The position numbers and the translations under genes are program-made. Source: Mrakia gelida (lineage: Eukaryota; Basidiomycota; Tremellomycetes; Cystofilobasidiales; Mrakiaceae). From it: DNA of 64,000 nt. The notes beneath the pieces were generated by a model. The model saw only the letters and a program-made list of their open reading frames with translations. It was not told the DNA's origin and made no database searches. The stretch's first letter is position 1. Each line of letters begins with the position of its first letter. Where the stretch lies: NCBI GenBank assembly GCA_024345305.1, contig BRON01000010.1, positions 1,532,577 to 1,596,576 of the forward strand, written 5' to 3'. Shown piece after piece: positions 45,015 through 57,000 of this stretch.

Positions 45015-45436
45015 ATTTCGATTTACTGCTAGAGTCGTTGCGCAGCGGCAGCGAACCTGTCGATGGAAGGGCCCTCTCGTTCGTTCAAGCTCAACCCCCA
45101 TCTCCTCCCCCCTCCCCCTCCTCCCTCGCTTACCTCCTACAACAGCAGCTGGACTCTTCTCGGGCCTCCTGCCTCTTTGGTACTATAGGATTGACCTGGG
45201 CGATGGGAGGGTGGTTTCATACATCGATGGATCTACAAAGCCGTGGACCGAAGGGGACGAGGTCCGAGTCAACCGCGTGTCTTCGACGAGAAGTTGCGGA
45301 GCTGCTCTCTCCCCCAACCACATCGACCTCTTCCCTTGACCACTTCCTTTCCATTTCGCACTTCCTCTACCAACAACTTGTCAGCTCCTACGAGGGAGTA
45401 GCATCCCTCCCAAGGGCCCACTGGAGCAGTGCTTGA
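45015..45436 (+). CDS. Conserved frame of unknown function upstream of helicase B
   Basis: Counterpart of 38674-39102. It follows acceptor TTTTCAG (with CTGACTAAT branch-like sequence just upstream) and encodes DFDLLLESL...LAYLLQQQL...TWAMGGWFH...HWSSA. Same caveats apply. Confidence 0.4.
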
Positions 45437-45745
45437 ACGGCAGCCTTGGTGAGCTCCCTCGCCTTATCGCTTCCTCATCGCTTCCCTTTCCTCAACTCCT
45501 CCTCCTCTCGCAAAGGAAGGAAAGTCCTTTCTCTCGAGCTTCCATGTTGGGAGAGTATCCTTTGGGGTGAATAGAACCCACTGAGAAGGTGGATGCATGC
45601 TGGGAAGGTCTCTCGTTTGAAGGAAGAAGGGAGGAGCTCGTCGCTCGCTCGCTCGCTTATGACTCGGTCTTCCGCTCCTCCTTCCCTTCCCTCCTTCATG
45701 AGCGAGCTCGATGCTGACCCCTTTCCTCCACTTTTCTCCCACCAG

Positions 45746-48700
45746 GAACTTCTCCTCCACTCCTCCTCTACTCCTAGCCATCCAACGGATCCGATCCAAT
45801 TCTACAACCCTCTTCAGCTTCCTTCGAAAGCGACCTCAGCCAAACCTCCTTCCCCTTTGGAACCCTCGCTGAACGAGCTCTCGAGAGACTTTCTCGTGGA
45901 CTCAAGTGAGTCTTTCGCTTTCAGTTGGAGGTAGGGGAGGTGGGATGAGGTGTCACCTGCCTTTGCAGAAGGAAGGAGAAGGAAGGAGGAGTTGCGAGCT
46001 CGAGCTGACCATCGTTCTTCCCTCTACCTCGCTCGCTCTCCCTCCTTCCCCTTGCACTCTCAGGTTCTTTCTTCAGTACCGTAAGTTGCCCTCGCATACC
46101 TCAATCTTCTCATACTATCCACCCTCCACTTGGTTCTGTTCTGACTTTCGATTGACCTTCTCTCGTTCGTGCTCGAGCAGATGAGCTTCCCATGCTCAAG
46201 AGCGATCTGCCATGCCCTCTCACCCTTCTCCACCCTTGCTAAACTCACCCAGCATGTGAAGGATGTTCATCAAGCTGAAATTCGTCTTGCTGGAGGTCTC
46301 AAAGGTGCGCTTGCACACATCTTCTCCGTGTAGGTTCCGTTCAAGCCCAACACTCATCCCGTTCCTCCCTTCCTCTCGTTCTCCCTCCCCCATCCCTCTC
46401 AGTGCCGCGTGGAACCAACAGATCGTTCTCCTGCCCTCGACCTCACTCGGAACCTCACTTTTCCCGTACCCCAAACGCGTTTCATAAGCACTGGAAGATC
46501 TGCATCCTCACCGAACCTCTCCACCCGCTCTTCCCTTCTCCTCTCGTTCACTCTCCATCTCCCTCTCCCCAACCCGACACTCCCCCTCTGCCAACCCAGG
46601 ATCAGGAGGAGGAGGAGGAGAACGCTCACCTAGGGGACGGGGAAGGTTTTGGTTATGGGATGGACGAGGGGGAGGGAGAGGGAGAGACCGAGGGAGGTGG
46701 TGGCGAGGGAGTTGGAGAGATTGCGAGTGGGTCGAGCTCGAGTGGGACGAGGAAGGGGAAGGAACGCGAGGTTGTTGATGGGAGAGAGGGTAGTGGTGGG
46801 GAGGATTGGAACCTTTCGGAAGATGGAGGAGTTGGTGCTGCATGTGGGATGGATGGAGTCGTCGGTGAGGTCTCTTCGGACGATGGTGAGTCTCTCGCGT
46901 CCTGTTCCGTCACTCTCGTTTGCTCTCTCGCTCGAGAGTATGGACCTGTGCTGATCTTTAAACCCTTCTTCCTTCCATCAGGCTCAACAGCATCGGTGCC
47001 AAGAGACGACGAAGCTGGGATTGGATGCTTCAGGAAACTCGACGTGGAAGGACTTGTCGCGTTTTGGAAAGGAGAGAGCCTCGCTTGTTCGTCCTTCATC
47101 TCCTTCTCTCCAATCTCTTGCTTCCCGATCCTGATCTTCCTTTCTTTTTCTCTCTCTCTCTCAGCCACGACCAACCTCCACGCCGCTTCTCTAGCCATCA
47201 ACATGAGGATCGGTCTCGTCGTTTCCACCCACGAGGACCCGTACGGAGGAGGAGTCGCACCATCCGGACTCACCGCTCACCTACTCAAGTTCTGCCCTTC
47301 CCTCTCCTCCTCCCATCGAAAAACCCTCGTCCGAGAAGCAACCCTCCTCCTGAACCTCGCGAACTCCTTCAAGCACTCCATCTACGCTCCCCTCTCCGAT
47401 CGGAAACTCGCAAGTCAGCTGCTCCTCTCGAGACGGTCCACCTCGACCTTCCCTATGGTCGAGGGCATCGCCGTGAGGATGGGAGTAGGGTGTGGGAGCT
47501 GTGGTGTGGTCTGCAAGGATGGCGACTCCCTCCGAAGCCACCGTCACAAGAAGCACGGAGGAACGAATCTCTCCTCCGCTTCCGTTCACTCCCAACGACT
47601 CTTCCCCGACGCTCACCTCCCCGCCTTCGCCGTTCCTCCTCCGTCTCACAACTCCATCAACCTCGTTCCTCCTCCCCCTCCCAAGGTCCCACGATCGGAT
47701 CCCTCCTCAGCATCAGCAGCCTTCCTTCTCGAGCAGCAGAACGAGATACTCTCCTCCCTTCCCACCCCCAGCGACAAGCTCGACAATTCCCTCTACCACC
47801 AACCAGTCTACCAGAACCCTCTCGGCTACGGCTCCTTCATCCAACCCTACCCTCTCGCCGTCCTCCGCTCAGCCATCTCCCCCGCCCACAACTACCGGTC
47901 CTCGGACAAGACTCGAATCGAGGACCGCGACCCTCTGCGAAACGTCTGGGTCCACGTTCAGGATCTCGCCTTAGGGGTTCGGAAGTACGGGACGAATCCG
48001 AGCGAGTTTGCTGTGGCGAGGAAGATCGGGATGGGGGACGGGTCGGTGCAGATCTCGGAGGACATGGTCGACGAAGAGCGAGGAGGGAAGGGACCGACAA
48101 GGATCTTCAAGCCGCGGCTCGCGGATTCGACCCTCAAACGATACAGCAGGGATTCAAGCTCGCTCATCCTCTTTGCCCTCAGGGTCACGCCAACGGTCTA
48201 CCGAAACCCCATCCCCATCCCTCAGGGCGAGCTCGCACCTCCTCCAATCATCTCCCCTCCTCCCTCCTCCTGCTCCTTCACCACCTCCATCGACCTTCCC
48301 TCCTTCCACACCACCGAGCGGATGGTACTCGCAGCCAACACCCTCCGTCAAGTCCTCCAGAGGGACGTCCTCACCCAGCCGAACGGGGTCGTCGGAGGAG
48401 AAGGGAGAGGAGGAGTCGAGGAGTCAAAGGAGGTTCAGGACGCCCTCCTCCAGTTCCTCCTTGCGATCTACTCCCCTCGATACTCATCCACTCCTCCTCG
48501 GGGCCAGATGGTCCTAGATCAGTTCCTAATCTGCCTTTCCCTTGCTGCTGGAGGAGGCTTTCGGGAGATCGGATCGTTCGGACCTCAGCTCGCGTCCTGC
48601 GAGTTCTTCGTTCGACTCGTCGTCTACCGCCTAGTGCTGGACGAGATTGGATGGGGAGAGGTTAGGGAGTTGGATGAAGCTGAGGCTGGAGCAGTGCTAG

Positions 48701-51700
48701 TGTCGAGAGGGTAAGTCGGTTGTCTTGATCGCTTTGGGGTTCGAAACGCGTCGCTCACCTCTCTCTTTCTTCTTTCTCAGTCTCGACTCGCCGCTCTTTG
48801 AACTCGTCACAGCTCACCCCAACGGAGCTCAAGTCACACCCTTTGTCGTCCTTCGAGCTACTCGCTATCCCATCTCCCACGCCATCACCGCTGCTGGACC
48901 CGTCGTCTCCATCCAACCCCTCCACGACCCAGTCGAAGGCCACCTCCTCCCTCTCCTCTCCTACAACCGCTTCATCTCCCTCACCGCTATTGCCGACGCA
49001 GCCAAGGGAGCCATCGCATCAGCTACTTCCTCGATCAAGACCCTCACCTTCTCGGCGGACCTCTCAGCAGTTGGCCGAACGATGAAAGGAGTGACGGTCG
49101 GAGGAGTTGCGGGAGAGGTTGGGGGATCGATCTTCACGGATCCATCGAACTGCATCAAGCTCGGGATACCTCGGAACCAACAGGCTCTCCTCCTCTCCCT
49201 CTCTCTCTCCAACTCCAAGCTCTGGATCTCAAACCCCTCGGATCCTCTCAAACCCCAGCTCAACCTTCCTCACGCCCGAGCCTTCCTTCACTCCCTCGCC
49301 GCCGCGAAGCTCAACGTCCTCGTCGCCATCCACCTCTCCTCCCCTGGAGGTCGAGCTTCGGAACTCGTTACTCAGCAGCTCACCCGAACGGTCGACCACG
49401 GTTCCTCTCTCTTCATCACCTCCAACCGACTCGCCATTCGTACGGAGGTCAACAAGACAGGAACGAAGACCATCCATCGCTTCGTGTCTCCGACCCTCGT
49501 GCCTCTCGTCATCCAGCTCTTCGGAGTCGTACAACCCTTCGCTCTCTACCTTCTCTCCCTCCTCCACTCTCTCAGCCCTCTGGACAACAACCTCGCCGTT
49601 CAGACCACCTTCAGGACGTTCCTTTGGACAGACGGTGTCGGGAAGCAGATCGTCGCCGCCGACCTCCGATCCCACCTCAAGCTCGCCTTCGTCTTGTCAG
49701 GCTCCTCGTCGGGAGTCGGGCTCCAAACGGTTCGACACGCCGAAGTCTTCATCAGTCGGATCATCCTCCCTCTCCTCGGATCAGACGCCAACGGACTCCT
49801 CGTCGCTCTGGAGACTCAGTCGAGCCAACGAGGCCACTCGCTCAAGACGGACGAGGCCGCTTACGGAAACACCGACTCCAGTGGTGGGATTCGGGACTTG
49901 GCTGCTTTTGGAGACGCGACGAATGCGATGAGGGTCGTGAGCCTGTATCAACTCGCGTTGGGAGTGGATCCTGTGAGTCTTTGCCTCCATGTTCGTTCTC
50001 TCGATCTTCACGCGACCCCTCGTTCTGACCAACCCTCCTCTTCCCCCTCCGCTACGCAGGTTCTCAAGATCGATCGCTTGCCCGACAGGCTGGATCTGTT
50101 TCTTGGGCGTAGCTCTCATCCGTCGGTGAGTCCTTCCTCCGTTCTCTCTTCTGGCGACGTCCCTCGCCTGACTGACGCGTCTCTCTTCCTCTCCTTCTCT
50201 TCAGCTCTCCTCCAAGCGTCCCTCCTCCTCTTCTCTCTCTTCCTCCCAACCTCTCTTCAAACGTCCCACACCAGCACCACCCTCCCCTCCTCCAGTCTCA
50301 GGGTACGACGACGAAGGATCCGAGCCGATGGAGCTAAGTCGAGACGACGCGTCAGGAGGAGGAGACAGCGCGAGAGACCCAGTCTTGGAGGAGGAGAGGA
50401 GTTCGATTCTTTCATCAAGTGCGGTGGAAGTATCCTCAAGAAGCCGGACTCCTCTCGATCTCCAAGCTCTCACGGACGGTGTCGACTTCGACGACGACAT
50501 GGACGACTTCGACGGATCCAGTCCCCCTCCTCCTCCTCCTCCGCCTCCTCGCGTTCATCCCGAACCCTCCCCTCTCCTCGTTCCTCCTCCCTACTCCCAA
50601 GCGGACGTCATCACCAGCCTTCTTCGGGAGTGGACCGGCAACCCATCAGCGGAGCTTTACCAAAACCAGCTCGAAGCTGCTGCCAAGATCATCCGCGGAG
50701 GAACCGATTACCTTCTCAGCAGCCCCGTTGGGTCGGGCAAGACCTTCCTCTCCCTCCTTCGAGCTCTCCTCGACCGCAGTCACCCTACTGGTCGTCTCGT
50801 CGTCTTCATAACACCCTTCCGCTCCATCCTCGCTACGCTTCACGCTCGATGTCGGAACAGCAGTCTCGACGTCCACACCCACCCCTTCCCTCCCGAAACC
50901 CCTCTCGTCAGCCTCCGAGGTGTCCTCCTCATCTCGATCGAGCAGCTAGGCAACAAGCAGCTTCGAGAGGACCTCGTTTCCCTCGGCACCATAGGGAAGG
51001 TCCTCCAGTTCGTCGGGGATGAGGCTCACACCTGGGCGACTCAGTCGGATTGGAGGCCGTCGATGGGCTACGTCTCCCTCGCTCGACTCGCGCGAGCTCC
51101 CTTCCTCCTTCTCTCCGGCAGCTGGACTGAGGGAGCACGGAGACACGCCGGAACACTCCTTCACTCAACCCTCACCGAGCTCAACTTCCCTCTTCGTCGT
51201 CCTGGAGTCACGTTCCACGTTGTGAAGCTGGACTCCAGCGACGACGTCTTCAAGACGATGATGGATACTTTCGGGAACGGTCACCTCTCTGCTCCTAGAG
51301 CTCCAGTCATCATCTTTGGATTCACCAAGAAGGAGCTGGACGCGCTACGAGGAAGGCTGGTTGAGGAGGCGGAGAGGAAGGGTGTCGAGGTGAGGACGGA
51401 GGTCTACTACGCGGTGACGGGTGTGGAGGAGACAAGGAAGATGGATGGAACGAGCAGGGATTGGGAAGCCGGAAGGATCGACTACCTGTTCTGCACAACA
51501 GCGGGGATTCAAGCTCTGGACTGTCCGGTGAGTCAAACACAACCCCCCTTGCGTCGCGTCGGGTCAGGACGAGAACAACAACCGAACTCTCTTCCTTCCT
51601 CTTCCAGCAATGCAACCTCGTCATCTTCCTTCCTCACCCAAAAGGATGGACAGTCTCCGAGCGCGTTCAGGGAGGAGGTCGAGGTCGAGACTGGGAGACC

Positions 51701-52700
51701 GTCGTCTGGGACTTCCAACGGAAGAAGTCGCCGCTTTTCTTTTTGTCGACCACCCAAACGGGTTCGACCCTCGCTTCCGCTCTCCAAACAGCTGCATTGC
51801 CAAAGCACTGGAGGAGCAGCTCAACGATTTCTCGTCGGGAGACTGTGGGCTCTGTACGGAATGTCGTCGTCGTCGCGTTGCCCCTCCTCAATCTCCCTCC
51901 CTCCCCTCCCACCGAACCACCAACCTCCTCCCCTCAGCCATCTCTCCTCCCCTCATCAGCTCTCTCTTCCCTACCATCCCTCACTCCTCCGAGATCCCCG
52001 AAGCCTACCTCCAATCCCGTCAGCTCCATACTCAAGCAAACATCCTCCACGACGAACTTGCCCATCTCCTCCGAACCCTCGACTCCCTCTGCTCGTCGTG
52101 CATCCTCCTTCACCCAACCACTCAACTCTCTCCCAACGCCACCTCACTCCACAAGTACGGATGCCCCAGCAAGAAGAAAGAGTACGTTTTCGATTCTGTT
52201 TGCCTCTCCTTCTTGACCGCGACGCGTTCTGACGTCGCTTTCTTCTCTTCTCTCGCAGGTGCTCGTACTGTACTGGCTGCAACTGGAGGAGTCTCGAGAC
52301 ATGCGCAGTCCTTACCGCTCAACGCTCTACCTACTCCAACTGCTGTTTTGGATGCCTCTTCCCTATCTCGCTGCACGAGGAGGCGGCGGAGGGTGGGATG
52401 GGAGGAGGGTGTCCGTTCAGAGCTGCGAAGATGGTTGTTCCTCTTTGCATGCAGCTGTTCCGGGATCGGAGTTGGAGGGAGAGGGCTATCGAGGAGGGGA
52501 GGATTGGATCAGACTGGGGGTGGGTGTCTGACGGAGAAGGGATACTGCTGGGGACGAGGGAATATTACAAGTGGAAGATCACGAAGGAGAAGGACGTGGA
52601 GTTCTCGTTCTGGCTAGGTTTGCTCTCCCCTACACTTCCTTTCACCAACGCTGCTCTTCTCCTCCTCTGGTTCTACAAGACTGTCTCTCGCCCTACGTAG
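45746..52700 (+). pseudogene. Telomere-linked helicase, copy B (one frameshift)
   Basis: Zinc finger 1 is at 46181 (CSRAIC...HVKDVH) and zinc finger 2 from 46402 (CPRPH...FHKHW). An acidic linker follows, with in-frame introns at about 46887-46981 and 47088-47164, then the third finger CGSCGVVCKD...HRHKKH. A spliced middle region follows (48781-49971) ending GHSLKTDEAAYG. The helicase exon (about 50205-51529) has Walker A SPVGSGKTFLS, GDEAHTW (DEAH box) and FGFTKKELDAL. After the intron at 51530-51607 comes QGGGRGRD, like the RecQ arginine-finger motif VI, then a Cys-rich end (CSYC..C) and stop 52698-52700. A 5-nt insertion in a T-run near 51735-51741, compared with copy C, shifts the frame after RKKS. 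Everything before and after is open. Confidence 0.8.
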
Positions 52701-52730
52701 TAACTCGTGTCCTCCTAACGGTATGCGCCC

Positions 52731-52823
52731 CGTTCCAACGCGTTGGAACGGCCGTTTCCGTATCCCCAGGGATACGGATCCGTATCCCTCGAGCGTTCCA
52801 ACAGGCTTGCCGAGGGATACGGA
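52731..52823. repeat. Palindromic cassette of unit C (tag GGGATACG)
   Basis: Perfect palindrome CGTTCCAACGCGTTGGAACG (52731-52750). CCGTATCCCCAGGGATACGG is imperfect only at its centre. It overlaps a perfect 22-bp palindrome centred on GGATCC (52768-52789). CGTTCCAAC follows, then GAGGGATACGGA (52812-52823). Confidence 0.9.
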
Positions 52824-53302
52824 CTTTGCGTCGCTTCGTTCTCCCTCCCCTTTCCATCAAATCGCAAACGGGAAGAACGACCAGCGAGATCTACCTATGA
52901 AGCACAATGTATCAGAAGCACGGCTCCGTACGAGAAGATCTGCATCGTCGACAGCTATTCTCCCGAGAGGTACCTCAAAACGAAGGAGAGGGCGAGCTCG
53001 AGCTGACTTCCGCGAGTTCTTTTCGGAGGAGCTCCATCCTCTCTCTTTCAGCTTCTATGTATACTCGAGACCAAAACCGCAGATTGTAAACAGCTGGAGT
53101 CGTTGGTACATAGCTCTAGTATGTCCCGTAAAAAGGGCTTAGCTTTAGAGTGAAGATTTGCCGACGTCTCGAGGTTGAAAGGTATGAGCTCAAGCTCACC
53201 TCTGAGCTCCTTCTCCTCTCGCCCATGGAGCTGTGAGCCTTCTTAGCAGGAAAACCTGCTCGCTCGAAGGGGGATCGTGTTCTCTAACCCTACTTCTCAG
53301 GT

Positions 53303-53731
53303 TTGGATTTACTGCAACGACCCCCTCACAGCAGCGACGAACCTGCCGATGGAAGAAGGAGCGTTCCGTTCGTTCAAGCTCAACATCGACCTCCTCCCTT
53401 CTCTCCCTGCTCTCTCGCTTACCTCCTACAACAGCAGCTGCACTCTTCCTGGACCTCCTGCCTCTTTGATACTCTAGGATCGACCTGGGCGATGGGAGGG
53501 TGGTTTCATAAATTGGTGGATCTACAAAGCTGTGGACCGAAGGGGACGAGCTCCAAGTCAATCGCGTGTCTTCGAGGAGAAGTCGCGGAACTGCTCTCTC
53601 CCCCAACCACATCGACATCGACCTCTTCCCTTGACACCTTCCTTTCCATTTCCCACTTCCCCTACCACCAACTTGTCAGCTCCTACGAGGGACTAGCCTC
53701 CCTCCCCAGGACCCACTGGAGCAGTGCTTGA
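53303..53731 (+). CDS. Conserved frame of unknown function upstream of helicase C
   Basis: Same 142-codon reading as 38674-39102 in unit A, with no difference in translation. Confidence 0.4.
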   Translation: MDLLQRPPHSSDEPADGRRSVPFVQAQHRPPPFSPCSLAYLLQQQLHSSWTSCLFDTLGSTWAMGGWFHKLVDLQSCGPKGTSSKSIACLRGEVAELLSPPTTSTSTSSLDTFLSISHFPYHQLVSSYEGLASLPRTHWSSA

Positions 53732-54035
53732 ACGGCAGACTTGGTGAGCTCCCTCACCTTATCGCTCCCTTATCGCTTCCCTTTCCTTAACCCCTCCTCC
53801 TCTCGCAAAGGAAGGAGAGTCCTTTCTCTCGAGCTTCTATGTTGGGAGTGTATCCTCTGGGGTGTATAGAACCCACTGAGAACGTGGATGTATGCTGGGA
53901 AGGTCTCTCGTTGGAAGGAAGGAGGGAGGAGCTCGCCCGCTTGCTCATGACTCGGTCTTCCCCTCCTCCTTCCCTTCCCTCCTCCACGAGCGAGCTCGGT
54001 GCTGACCCTCTTTCCTCCCCTTCCCTCTCTACCAG

Positions 54036-57000
54036 GGACTTCTCCCCCACTCCTCCTCTACTTCTATCCATCCAACGGACCCGATCTACTGTCACAACCC
54101 TCTCGAGCTTCCTTCGAAAGCGACCTCAGCCAAACCTCCTTCCCCTTTGGAACCCTCGCTGAACGAGCGCTCGAGAGACCTTCTCGTAGGATTCAAGTGA
54201 GTCTTTTGCTTTCTGCTATGGAGGTGGGGGTAGGGAAAGGTCGGATGAGGTGTGATCTGCCTTTGGAAGGGGAGGGAAGGGAGGGGGAACGAAGAAGGAA
54301 GGAGGAGTTGCGAGCCCGAGCTGACCATCGTCCTTCCCTTCACTTCACTCGCTCTTCCTCCTTCCCCTTGCACTCTCAGGTTCTTTCTTTGATCACGTAT
54401 GCTCCTCTCGCCTACACCCATCCTCCCACACCATCCACGCACCACTTGGTTTTGTTCTGACTCTTGATTGGCCTTCTCTCGTTCGTGCTTGAGCATATGA
54501 GCTTCCCGTGCCCGAGAGCTATCTGCCACGGCCTCTCACCTTTCTCCTCTCTCTCTAAGGTCACTCAGCACATCAAGGATCGGCACCAAACTGAAGTTCT
54601 CCTTGCTGGAGGTTTCCAAGGTGAGCTCCCTCTTTCTCCATACGTCTCGCTTCTCACTGAACGAAGCACGAAGCTCATCTCCTTCCCTCCCTCTCTCTTT
54701 CCTCCCTCCCTCTGTCCCAACCTCCCCGCTCAGTTCTTCGTGGAGACGATGGTTCTCTGACCTGCCCTCGACCTCACTCCAACCCCCACCGATGCTCCAA
54801 GCCCTTCGCCCTACACAAACACTGGAGGACGTGTACAGTCACCGAACCTCTCCATCCGCTCTTCCCTTCCCCTCTCGTTCACTCTCCCTCTCCCTCTCCC
54901 CAACCCGACGCTCCCCCTCCACCAACCCAGGATCAGCAGGAGGAGGAGGACAACACTCACCTAGGGGACGGAGAAGGTTTTGGGACGAGGAAGGGGAAGG
55001 ACCGCGAGGTTGTTGAGGAGAGAGAGGGCGGTGGTGGGAAGGATAGGAACCTTTCGGAAGGTGGAGGGGTTGGTGCTGCATGTGGGATGGATGGAGTCGA
55101 GGGCGAGGTCTCTTCGGACGATGGTGAGTCTCTCTAGGTCACTCTTGTTTGCTCTCTCGCTCGAGAGTATGGACCTGTGCTGATCTTTAAACCCTTCTTC
55201 CTTCCATCAGGCTCAACAGCATCGGTGCCAAGAGACGACGAAGCTGGGATTGGATGCTTCAGGAAACTCGACGTGGAAGGACTTGTCGCGTTTTGGAAAG
55301 GAGAGAGCCTCGCTTGTTCGTCCTTCATCTCCTTCTCTCCAATCTCTTGCTTCCCGATCCTGATCTTCCTTTCTCTTTCTCTCTCTCTCTCAGCCACGAC
55401 CAACCTCCACGCCGCTTCTCTAGCCATCAACATGAGGATCGGTCTCGTCGTTTCCACCCACGAGGACCCGTACGGAGGAGGAGTCGCACCATCCGGACTC
55501 ACCGCTCATCTACTCAAGTTCTGCCCTTCCCTCTCCTCCTCCCATCGAAAAACCCTCGTTCAAGAAGCAACCCATCTCCTCAATCTTGCACCTTCCCTCC
55601 ACCACTCCATCTACGATCCCCTCTCCGATCGGACACTCGCAAGCCAGCTGCTCCTCTCCAGACGGCCCACCTCGACCTTCCCTATGGTCGAGGGCATCGC
55701 CGTGAGGATGGGAGTAGGGTGTGGGAGCTGTGGTGTGGTCTGCAAGGATGGCGACTCCCTCCGAAGCCATCGTCACAAGAAGCACGGAGGAACGAACCTC
55801 GCTCCCACTCCCGCCTACTCCCAACGACTCTTCCCCGACGCTCACCTCCCCGCTTTCGCCGTTCCCCCTCCCTCCCACGACTCCACCAACCTCTTTCCTC
55901 CTCCCCCTCCCAAGGTCCCACGATCGGATCCCTCCTCAGCATCAGCAGCCTTCCTTCTCGAGCAGCAGAACGAAATACTCTCCTCCCTTCCCACCCCCAG
56001 CGACAAGCTCGACGATTCCCTCTACCAACAGCCAGTCTACCAGAACCCTCTCGGCTACGGCTCCTTCATCCGACCCTACCCTCTCGCCGTCCTCCGCTCA
56101 GCCATCTCCCCCGCCCACAACTACCGATCCTCGGACAAGACTCGAATCGAAGACCGCGACCCTCTGCGAAACGTCTGGGTCCACGTTCAGGATCTCGCCT
56201 TAGGAGTTCGGAAGTACGGGACGAATCCGAGCAAGTTTGCTGTGGCGAGGAAGATCGGGATGGGGGACGGGTCGGTGCAGATCTCGGAGGACATGGTCGA
56301 GGAAGAGCGAGGAGGGAAGACCGACGAGGATCTTCAAGCCGCGGCTCGCGGATTCGACCCTCAAACGATACAGCAGGGATTCAAGCTCGCTCATCCTCTT
56401 TGCCCTCAGGGTCACGCCAACGGTCTACCGAAACCCCATCCCCATCCCTCAGGGCGAGCTCGCACCTCCTCCAATCATCTCCCCTCCTCCCTCCTCCTCC
56501 TCCTTCACCACCTCCATCGACCTTCCCTCCTTCCACACCACCGAGCGGATGGTACTCGCAGCCAACACCCTCCGTCAGGTCCTCCAGAGGGACGTCCTCG
56601 CCCAGCCGAACGGGGTCGTCAGAGGAGGAGGGAGAGGAGGAGTCGAGGAGTCGAAGGAGGTTCAGGACGCCCTCCTCCAGTTCCTCCTTGCGATCTACTC
56701 CCCTCGATACTCATCCACTCCTCCTCGGGGCCAGATGGTCCTAGATCAGTTCCTAATCTGCCTTTCCCTCGCTGCTGGAGGAGGCTTTCGGGAGATCGGA
56801 TCGTTCGGACCTCAGCTCGCGTCCTGCGAGTTCTTCGTTCGACTCGTCGTCTACCGCCTAGTGCTGGACGAGATTGGATGGGGAGAGGTTAGGGAGTTGA
56901 ATGAAGCTGAGGTTGGAGCAGTGCCAGTGTCGAGAGGGTAAGTCTGTTGTCTTGATCGCTTCGGCGTTCGAAACGGGTCGCTCACCTCTCTTTCTCTCTT

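Larger units (their letters stand above)
44413..52713 (+). mobile_element. Subtelomeric helicase unit B (8,301 bp, full length)
   Basis: It starts CCTAACCGTATGCG, joined to the broken helicase A. It ends 13 bp after the helicase B stop codon, where unit C starts. Its 5' half is clearly diverged from A and C, and its 3' half is close to C. Confidence 0.85.

Noticed and set aside
46887..46981. In-frame segment ESLASCSVTLVCSLAREYG as coding
   Set aside because: It is bounded by GTGAGT and CATCAG and is open only by chance; in units A and C the same stretch has a TAG.
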